5,961 nt of DNA from an uncultured Pseudomonadota bacterium (lineage in GTDB: Bacteria > Pseudomonadota > Gammaproteobacteria > Burkholderiales > Methylophilaceae). This document shows positions 1 to 5,146 of this stretch, in pieces (position 1 is the stretch's first letter; each line of letters opens with the position of its first letter). The notes below the pieces were generated by a model that saw only the letters and a program-made list of their open reading frames with translations, had not been told where the DNA came from and searched no databases. The translations under genes and the position numbers were made by a program. The stretch covers positions 1 to 5,961 of the forward strand of contig CAIOPD010000142.1 of the NCBI GenBank assembly GCA_903860085.1, in the 5' to 3' direction.

Positions 1-37
1 CTGCCTTAAACTCGTCGGTATATCTGATGCCTCTCAT
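1..37 (-). CDS. IS3-family transposase OrfA, N-terminal 12 codons only
   Basis: The minus strand from 37 encodes MRGIRYTDEFKA before leaving the window. The pattern (R.RYTDEFKAEAV in full members) is the opening of IS3-family OrfA, the helix-turn-helix DNA-binding subunit (HTH_Tnp_1). OrfA is normally joined to the catalytic OrfB by programmed frameshifting. The ATG is preceded by AAAGGAAG at a good spacing, which supports this start. The ORF overlaps, in another frame, the last codons of the interrupted sensor reading frame, whose stop is at 8-6. Only the start is visible, so whether the transposase is intact is unknown. Identification rests on 12 residues plus the adjoining inverted repeat. 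Confidence 0.7.
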   Translation of the reverse strand, partial: MRGIRYTDEFKA

Positions 38-704
38 TTAACTTCCTTTTAGTGATTTCAGACATTATCAACTGTCTACTAAATCGGGGGAAGTCCAAAG
101 CGATTAAAAACAGTAATGAGTAAGAAAGTGAGTTATCAAAAGAATCTGCTTCTAAGTTGGCATTTGAAACTATAGTTTTGGCTTTGAGTTGCGCGAAATT
201 TAATATATATGTAAGTTTGTTATCGAGAGCTTGAAAACTTGGCGTTACTTTATCATTCAAATAATTTAACGATTCAATTTTATGTTTTGACCGTATAAGA
301 TTTCTAACGACGGTAACGTTATTTTTCCATTGACCGAGTGCGATTCGAAATTCCTCAACTTTTTGTTTATCTCCTAAGAATTGAGTTGTTATTTCTTGTA
401 ATAGCGAATCAATAGCAGCAAAATCAGTTTGAGTTTCAAAGCCAAAATCAACCTTATTATTTGTATCTACTAAAGCGGTTAAGTTTTCATCTCGGATTTT
501 GTAAACTATTAATTTCAATTTAAGTGCATTTGAATGCACTGAAAATGGATGCTCGTACAACGTATCAGCATAATCCTTAAAGTGGATTACAGTTTCATTT
601 AAGGTATATCTAAAATAGACTATGCTAGCCAAAAATAGCATATACCCTATTGCTACGATGGCCAACATGAAGCGGTACTGCTTTATATACTTTTTGTAAA
701 TCAT
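6..704 (-). pseudogene. Membrane sensor protein (4HB_MCP-like), truncated by IS insertion
   Basis: The frame reads 232 codons, but only residues 1-202 are host sequence. Codon 203 spans the IS junction and residues 204-232 are translated IS DNA, with the stop at 8-6. Residues 12-31 form a transmembrane helix. Residues about 33-188 are predominantly helical and periplasmic, with HPFSVHSNALKLKLIVYKIRDENL and a later FLGDKQKVEEFR....W pattern that I associate with four-helix-bundle MCP-type ligand-binding domains. A second hydrophobic helix starts near residue 191 and is cut at 202. In this architecture the second helix leads to a cytoplasmic output module (histidine kinase, PAS/GGDEF/EAL or MCP signalling domain), which would lie beyond the IS. 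Which output is unknown. The remnant should be unable to signal. The start ATG has no convincing Shine-Dalgarno; Met13 is an alternative but would delete cytoplasmic residues before the helix. The gene is visibly more AT-rich than typA and the helicases. Confidence 0.75.
72..97 (-). repeat. Probable left terminal inverted repeat (IRL) of the IS3-family element
   Basis: Minus-strand bases 97 to about 72 begin TGGACTTCCCCC and continue GATTTAGTAGACAG. The outer TG and the C-run are typical of IS3-family ends. The inner boundary is a guess, because the matching right repeat is not in the window. Confidence 0.6.
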
Positions 705-956
705 TCAGCGAGACCCAAATAAGTCACTTTTTTGAATATAATATGAATAATTAGCGCTATATATACGTGTAAGCACGCATTCAATCTAAAAGGCAATTAG
801 TTATTTAAAAGCGTCTTTTTCCACCCATGCCTTATCGACTGCTTTTGGCCCTTAGTTGAGTCTTAGCATATCAATCGCTTTTTAAAAGTAGGCGGCAGGT
901 ATATTTTATACTTACTGATTTTTATAAGTTTGTGCTTCGTGGATGTAAAGCGCTTC
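705..956. other. AT-rich intergenic region upstream of the sensor gene
   Basis: No open reading frame with codon-like character and no RNA gene was recognised on either strand. It must hold the promoter of the minus-strand sensor gene, since a terminator separates that gene from typA. A TATATT hexamer (740-735, minus) could be a -10 box, but no matching -35 box is present at normal spacing, so no promoter is called. Confidence 0.4.
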
Positions 957-988
957 TAAAAACAAAAAACCCAGCGCTAGGCTGGGTT
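957..988 (-). terminator. Rho-independent terminator of typA
   Basis: On the minus strand, AACCCAGC (988-981) pairs perfectly with GCTGGGTT (975-968) around a 5-nt loop. It is followed directly by a T-rich run, TTTTTTGTTTTT, ending near 957. It lies about 30 nt past the typA stop codon and separates typA from the downstream sensor gene. The plus strand lacks a U-tract after the stem, so it should act in one direction only. Confidence 0.93.
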
Positions 989-1019
989 CTCTGTAATCAA
1001 TTACATATATTGCTTAAGA

Positions 1020-2825
1020 TTATTTACCTGAACGTTTACGCTCATTTTCTGTTAAATAGCGTTTACGGATACGAATTGTTTTTGGTGTAATTTCAACCAA
1101 CTCATCATCATCAATAAACTCAACTGCTGACTCTAATGATAAAGCGATTGGTGTAATCAAACGCACCGCTTCATCAGTACCTGATGAACGCACGTTAGTC
1201 AGTTGTTTACCTTTAATCGGGTTAACCACCAAATCGTTATCACGACTGTGTATACCAATAACCATACCTTCATACAATTTGTCGCCAGGTACAGAGAACA
1301 TTTTACCGCGATCTTGTAGTTTCCATAGGGCGTAGGCAACAGCCTCGCCATGCTCCGCTGAAATCAACACGCCGTTACGACGACCTGGCATATCTGCTTT
1401 CACTGGCGCGTATTCATCAAACACATGACCCATTAAGCCAGTACCGCGTGTCATCGTTAAGAACTCACCTTGGAAACCAATCAAGCCACGTGCTGGAATT
1501 CTATATTCCAAACGTGTACGGCCATTACCATCAGATTCCATGTTTTGCATTTCACCACGACGACGACCTAACTCCTCCATCGCAGCACCTTGATGCTCAT
1601 CTTCCACATCAACGGTAAGGATTTCATATGGCTCACATTTTTGACCATTGATTTCACGGTACACCACTTTTGGCTTACCAACAGCCATTTCAAAGCCTTC
1701 ACGACGCATATTTTCTAACAAAATAGTTAAATGCAATTCGCCACGTCCTGATACACGGAATACATCAGCATCTTCAGTTTCATCAACGCGTAAAGCGACG
1801 TTAACTAACAACTCTTTAGTTAAGCGATCACGAATTTGACGTGAAGTAACAAACTTACCTTCAGTACCGGCTAAAGGTGAAGTGTTCACCATAAAGTCCA
1901 TAGTCAATGTTGGCTCATCTACACCTAGATGTGGCAGGCCAACTGGATTTTCACGATCACATATTGTAAAACCAATACCGATATCGTCTAAACCAGAAAT
2001 GATCACAATGTCGCCTGCTTCAGCTTCCTCAACTTGCACACGCTCTAAACCACGAAAACCTAATACTTGGTTGATTTTACCAACTGCGATTTGTTTGCTT
2101 TCGTTCATTACTGCAACTGCTTGGCCTGGTTTGATACGACCGTTAGTGATACGACCAACGCCTAAGCGGCCAGTATAGGTAGAGTAATCTAAAGCTGACA
2201 CTTGCAATTGCAATGGCGCATTGCTGTCACCTGATGGCGGTGCAACATGGCTTAAAATAGTTTCAAATAAAGCGCGCATGTTATCTGAAGGTGTCTTCAT
2301 ATCTAACATGGCATAGCCATTGATCGCTGAAGCATAGACTACTGGGAAATCTAACTGCTCATCGGTTGCACCTAAATTAGCGAACAGATCAAACGTTTGG
2401 TTAACTACCCAGTCTGTACGAGCACCTGGACGATCTACCTTGTTAATCACAACGATAGGTTTTAAACCTAAGGCTAACGCTTTCTTCGTTACAAAACGCG
2501 TTTGAGGCATAGGGCCTTCAACCGCATCTACTAAAAGAACAACACCATCTACCATACCTAATACGCGTTCTACTTCGCCACCAAAGTCCGCATGGCCTGG
2601 TGTGTCCACAATATTAATATGTGTACCTTCGTAGTTTAAGGCAGTATTTTTTGCCAAGATGGTAATACCACGTTCTTTTTCAATATCACCACTATCCATT
2701 ACACGCTCAGACACAACCTGATGCCCTGTAAATGTTCCGGCTTGATGTAAAAGCTTGTCTACCATAGTAGTTTTACCATGGTCAACGTGGGCAATAATTG
2801 CGATATTTCTTAAATTACGTAACAT
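1020..2825 (-). CDS. typA: Translational GTPase TypA/BipA
   Basis: A complete 601-residue protein, the usual TypA/BipA length. It is a ribosome-binding GTPase of the EF-G/LepA superfamily that supports 50S subunit assembly and growth under cold and other stress. All GTPase motifs are visible: G1 AHVDHGKT (12-19), G2 with Thr55 in ERGITI, G3 DTPGH (74-78), G4 NKVD (128-131) and G5 SAI (166-168). The EF-Tu-like beta-barrel domain II follows (about 205-300), then domains III and V. The BipA-specific C-terminal domain (about 480-601) ends in a basic tail. His78 after DTPG is the expected catalytic histidine. The start at 2825 is required because G1 begins 11 residues later; the ribosome binding site is weak. 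It is transcribed alone, with its own promoter and terminator, divergently from the helicase pair. No defect was seen. Confidence 0.98.
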   Translation of the reverse strand: MLRNLRNIAIIAHVDHGKTTMVDKLLHQAGTFTGHQVVSERVMDSGDIEKERGITILAKNTALNYEGTHINIVDTPGHADFGGEVERVLGMVDGVVLLVDAVEGPMPQTRFVTKKALALGLKPIVVINKVDRPGARTDWVVNQTFDLFANLGATDEQLDFPVVYASAINGYAMLDMKTPSDNMRALFETILSHVAPPSGDSNAPLQLQVSALDYSTYTGRLGVGRITNGRIKPGQAVAVMNESKQIAVGKINQVLGFRGLERVQVEEAEAGDIVIISGLDDIGIGFTICDRENPVGLPHLGVDEPTLTMDFMVNTSPLAGTEGKFVTSRQIRDRLTKELLVNVALRVDETEDADVFRVSGRGELHLTILLENMRREGFEMAVGKPKVVYREINGQKCEPYEILTVDVEDEHQGAAMEELGRRRGEMQNMESDGNGRTRLEYRIPARGLIGFQGEFLTMTRGTGLMGHVFDEYAPVKADMPGRRNGVLISAEHGEAVAYALWKLQDRGKMFSVPGDKLYEGMVIGIHSRDNDLVVNPIKGKQLTNVRSSGTDEAVRLITPIALSLESAVEFIDDDELVEITPKTIRIRKRYLTENERKRSGK

Positions 2826-2856
2826 GTTGTTGCTGCCATATCATTGAAAGACGCGG

Positions 2857-2884
2857 ATTTTAACACAGATAGCGCCTATTTAAG
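2857..2884 (-). promoter_or_regulatory. Candidate sigma70 promoter of typA (extended -10)
   Basis: On the minus strand, TGTTAAAAT at 2865-2857 is an extended -10 element (TGn plus TAAAAT). Sixteen bases upstream lies a weak -35-like CTTAAA at 2884-2879. Transcription would begin near 2850 and give a leader of about 25 nt before the ATG at 2825. This is a motif call only. Confidence 0.55.
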
Positions 2885-2905
2885 TTTGCGGATTGAATTA
2901 ATAAT

Positions 2906-2933
2906 TTGACTTTAAGTTTTAATTGGATATACT
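2906..2933 (+). promoter_or_regulatory. Sigma70 promoter of the helicase operon
   Basis: TTGACT (2906-2911) and TATACT (2928-2933) are each one mismatch from consensus, with a 16-bp spacer and an AT-rich stretch (TTAATAAT) just upstream. The predicted start near 2940 implies an mRNA leader of roughly 350 nt before the TTG start at 3288. The -35 box lies about 20 bp from that of the divergent typA promoter, so the two may compete for polymerase or share regulators. Confidence 0.7.
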
Positions 2934-3128
2934 GCGCACTTCATTCGCGTTACAGGTTTTATTTGTAATGCTTGAATCATTGCCCTGACCCTTCTGTTGC
3001 TCGTGAAATTTTGAAGCAACTATCAAGAAATCGAACTTTTGATTTTTACTGGTTAGCGGCTGTGCCCGTGCGCTGGTAAAGATTATATGAGTTGGTTTAC
3101 ATTAAGTTTACTTTTACAGTAACAAACA

Positions 3129-3166
3129 CTGCGGTCGATTAATCGGTCCAGCGACTTAATTAAGTC
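3129..3166 (+). repeat. Two adjacent palindromes in the helicase leader
   Basis: CGATTAATCG (3136-3145) is a perfect palindrome. Wobble pairs, a G-C pair and a CTG/CAG clamp around a one-base bulge can extend it to 3129-3151. One base later comes GACTTAATTAAGTC (3153-3166), a perfect 14-bp palindrome. Both centre on a TTAA/AATT core. They could be RNA hairpins with tetraloops or a paired protein-binding site on DNA, and the sequence alone does not decide. Confidence 0.6.
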
Positions 3167-3198
3167 CCATACAAATATTCTCTGCGTTTATATTGCCC

Positions 3199-3232
3199 TT
3201 GAACCTAAGCTTAACTAATTGCTTGGTTTCAA
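3199..3232 (+). repeat. Strong imperfect stem-loop upstream of the helicase start
   Basis: TTGAACCTAAGC (3199-3210) pairs with GCTTGGTTTCAA (3221-3232). There are 12 positions with one mismatch and one G-U pair, and a 10-nt loop. No U-tract follows directly, so it is not a simple terminator. It sits about 25 nt before the hairpin that masks the ribosome binding site. Confidence 0.65.
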
Positions 3233-3257
3233 ATGATATGGCCGTTTTTACTTGGCG

Positions 3258-3290
3258 CCCTTTTTGTTTTTATTGAAAGGGACTATCTTG
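3258..3290 (+). promoter_or_regulatory. Ribosome binding site that sets the TTG start, inside a possible masking hairpin
   Basis: AAAGGGA (3276-3282) is a good Shine-Dalgarno, 5 nt before the TTG at 3288-3290. This fixes the start as M-S-F-E-S-L, the usual opening of this helicase group. CCCTTT at 3258-3263 is the exact complement of AAAGGG at 3276-3281, with a 12-nt U-rich loop between. The pairing would hide the ribosome binding site. The stem is short (6 bp), so it could open with temperature or when bound by a factor. Regulation is inferred. Confidence 0.6.
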
Positions 3291-5120
3291 TCTTTTGAAT
3301 CGTTAAACCTTGCTACTGAATTACTTCGTGCTATCGAAGAATCAGGCTATACAACTCCTACTGCCATTCAGGCGCAGGCAATTCCTGTTGTGACCGCTGG
3401 TCATGACTTAATGGCTTCTGCTCAAACTGGTACAGGTAAAACTGCAGCATTTATGTTGCCAGCTTTAAACCTATTGGCTACACCGCATGAATTAAAAAGT
3501 CGCGGTCCACGTATCTTGGTATTAGTACCAACGCGTGAACTTGCAACTCAAGTCAACGAAGCTGCGCGTAAGTACGGTAAATTTATTCGTGCACGTACTG
3601 TCAGCATCGTGGGCGGCATGCCTTACCCACTACAAAACAAATTACTATCACAACCGCTTGATATCTTAGTGGCTACACCAGGCCGCTTATTGGATCATAT
3701 GGAACGTGGTCGTATCGACTTATCACGCTTGCAAATGCTGATCTTAGATGAAGCTGATCGTATGTTAGACATGGGCTTCTTGCCTGATGTTGAGCGTATC
3801 TGTAGCCAATTGACTGCTGAACGCCAAACTTTATTATTCTCAGCTACTTTAGATGGTGACATTGCACGCATCGCAAAACAAATTCTTAAAAACCCAAAAA
3901 CAATTCAAGTTGCGGGACAAAAAGAAAAACATGCAAACATTGAGCAACGCTTGCACTATGTAGATGACATGACACATAAAAACAAACTACTTGAGCATCT
4001 ATTGATTGCCCCTGAAGTAAACCAAGTCATTATCTTTACTAGCACTAAGCGTCACGCGGATGTATTAGCTGAAGATTTATATGCTGCTGGTCACAAAACT
4101 GCAGCTTTACATGGCGATATGACACAAGGTGCGCGTAACCGTACATTGACTAAATTACGCCAAGGCGAAGTTAAAGTACTAGTAGCGACTGACGTTGCTG
4201 CCCGTGGTATTGATGTGCAAGGTATTAGCCATGTTATCAACTACGATCTACCTAAATTTGCTGAAGATTATGTCCACCGTATCGGCCGTACTGGTCGTGC
4301 TGGTAACACTGGTACTGCAATTTCTTTTGCATCAAATATGGATCGTCATATTTTACGTAAAATTGAACAGTTCACTGGCAATCGCATGGACCCAACAACC
4401 GTTGAAGGCTTTGAGCCTAAACGTGCCATGAAAATGGATGGTCCAGGTAATGGCCGTGGTGATCGTGGTGATATTCGCCGTGATGCGCACAAACCAGGTG
4501 GTCGCGGTGGCTTTAAGCCACGTGATGACCGTGGTGGTTTCAATGACCGTGGTCCACGTACTGAGCGTCCTAGCTTTAGTCGTGACAGTGCTGACAGTCG
4601 TGGTAATCGCGATTCAGCGCCACGTGAGTCAAACGGCAATGCAGGCGGTTACGCTGGTAGATCTGATGCTAACCGCTCAGAAAGACCTTCTGGAGATCGT
4701 CCACGTAGCTTTGGTGACCGTAATGACCGTGGTGCAGACCGTGGCCGTAGCGATCGTCCAAGCGGTGATCGTTCAGGTGCACCAGCACCGAACCGTAGCT
4801 TTGGCGACAGTGTTGCTTTTGGCAAAAAACCTTATCCACGTGATGGCGCTAGCGCACCGCGTAGTGATAGCCGCGGCGACAGTCGTGGTGACAACCGTGG
4901 TAGCCGCCCAGATGCAAATCGTGGTGATGGCAACCGTGTGTTAGGTGCACGTTATGAAAGCCGCACTGAAGCACCACGTGGTGACAATCGTTCTGCAGCG
5001 CCTGCGCGTCGTGATAGCGCAAGACCTGAAGGCAATCGTCCAGCGCGCAGTGATTCACGTAGCTTCGGTAATAGCAATGCTGGCAGTGGCGCTCCACGTC
5101 GTCCACGTAGCTTTGCATAA
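3288..5120 (+). CDS. DEAD-box ATP-dependent RNA helicase (RhlE/SrmB-like) with long RGG-rich tail
   Basis: This is a 610-residue cytoplasmic RNA helicase that should unwind or remodel RNA duplexes using ATP, probably in ribosome assembly or mRNA turnover. The core is complete. It has a Q motif (F3, Gln28 in GYTTPTAIQ), motif I AQTGTGKT (45-52), Ia PTRELA (81-86), Ib TPGR (130-133), II DEAD (154-157), III SAT (185-187), IV VIIFTST (247-253), V ATDVAARGID (300-309) and VI HRIGRTGR (330-337). Residues 383-610 form a low-complexity tail rich in R, G, D, S and N (RGDRG, DRGGF, DSRGD), with four RSF[GA] boxes. It is much longer than the short basic tail of a minimal RhlE. The TTG start at 3288 has a good ribosome binding site; the upstream in-frame TTG at 3252 has none. 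The second helicase follows after 26 nt. The core is close to RhlE, but SrmB- or CsdA-like assignment cannot be excluded, so no symbol is given. Confidence 0.93.
   Translation: MSFESLNLATELLRAIEESGYTTPTAIQAQAIPVVTAGHDLMASAQTGTGKTAAFMLPALNLLATPHELKSRGPRILVLVPTRELATQVNEAARKYGKFIRARTVSIVGGMPYPLQNKLLSQPLDILVATPGRLLDHMERGRIDLSRLQMLILDEADRMLDMGFLPDVERICSQLTAERQTLLFSATLDGDIARIAKQILKNPKTIQVAGQKEKHANIEQRLHYVDDMTHKNKLLEHLLIAPEVNQVIIFTSTKRHADVLAEDLYAAGHKTAALHGDMTQGARNRTLTKLRQGEVKVLVATDVAARGIDVQGISHVINYDLPKFAEDYVHRIGRTGRAGNTGTAISFASNMDRHILRKIEQFTGNRMDPTTVEGFEPKRAMKMDGPGNGRGDRGDIRRDAHKPGGRGGFKPRDDRGGFNDRGPRTERPSFSRDSADSRGNRDSAPRESNGNAGGYAGRSDANRSERPSGDRPRSFGDRNDRGADRGRSDRPSGDRSGAPAPNRSFGDSVAFGKKPYPRDGASAPRSDSRGDSRGDNRGSRPDANRGDGNRVLGARYESRTEAPRGDNRSAAPARRDSARPEGNRPARSDSRSFGNSNAGSGAPRRPRSFA
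4434..5117 (+). repeat. Low-complexity RGG/RGD-coding tract with duplicated modules
   Basis: This stretch encodes the disordered tail, residues 383-610 of the helicase. CGTGGT and GATCGT/GACCGT units recur throughout. A larger module, RPSGDR followed by RSFGD, occurs twice (residues 466-477 and 490-507). Further RSF boxes lie at 591 and at the extreme C-terminus (607-609). Such tails in RNA helicases bind RNA non-specifically and can drive condensate formation. Codon-level variation between copies suggests old duplications kept by selection, not a fresh tandem repeat. Confidence 0.7.
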
Positions 5121-5146
5121 TTAAATAATTGAACAGTACCCAGCCA

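Larger units (their letters stand above)
1..97 (-). mobile_element. Left end of an IS3-family insertion sequence (runs off the left edge)
   Basis: Read on the minus strand, position 97 begins TGGACTTCCCCCGATTTAG, which has the 5'-TG start and C-rich block of an IS3-family terminal inverted repeat. Sixty bases further in there is a Shine-Dalgarno sequence and an ATG opening a peptide that reads like IS3-family OrfA. That spacing from repeat to orfA suits the family. The host reading frame is interrupted exactly where the repeat begins, in the middle of a transmembrane helix. The likely target duplication starts at 98 (minus strand CTT or GCTT). The right end and full length lie outside the window, so subgroup and intactness cannot be judged. 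Confidence 0.8.
2940..3287 (+). promoter_or_regulatory. Long structured 5' leader of the first helicase mRNA
   Basis: About 350 nt separate the predicted start of transcription from the helicase start codon, with no substantial ORF. Hand-paired stem-loops follow one another: GTTGCT/AGCAAC (2996-3020), ATCAA/TTGAT (3022-3043), a stem with one bulge around CGATTAATCG (3129-3151), GACTTAATTAAGTC (3153-3166), a 12-position imperfect stem (3199-3232) and CCCTTT/AAAGGG (3258-3281). The last covers the Shine-Dalgarno sequence. Long leaders are known for cold-shock mRNAs and for E. coli deaD/csdA, a DEAD-box gene. The leader function here is inferred. I recognise no known riboswitch class. Confidence 0.5.

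Noticed and set aside
832..839. GTCGATAA (minus strand), resembling a sigma28 -10 element upstream of the sensor gene
   Set aside because: No TAAA-type -35 element lies at the proper spacing, and it is about 130 nt from the start codon.
1648..2178. Plus-strand ORFs inside typA
   Set aside because: They lie antisense to an intact, fully conserved typA and their products show no family features.
3240..3271. Possible attenuator: GGC/GCC pairing near GGCGCC followed by TTTTTGTTTTT
   Set aside because: The stem is only about 3 bp. The T-run is better explained as the loop of the hairpin over the ribosome binding site.
3252..3287. Upstream in-frame TTG start for the first helicase, adding 12 residues
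   Set aside because: It has no Shine-Dalgarno and adds a hydrophobic stretch not expected before the MSFESLNL opening. The TTG at 3288 has AAAGGGA at the right distance.
4434..5117. CRISPR-like repetitive appearance
   Set aside because: There are no regular repeat-spacer units. The repetition is codon-phased and encodes the RGG tail.
4346..5118. Long alternative-frame ORFs on both strands across the helicase tail
   Set aside because: They are by-products of the repetitive RGG-coding sequence. Their translations are low-complexity (valine-, histidine- or arginine-rich) with no recognisable domain.
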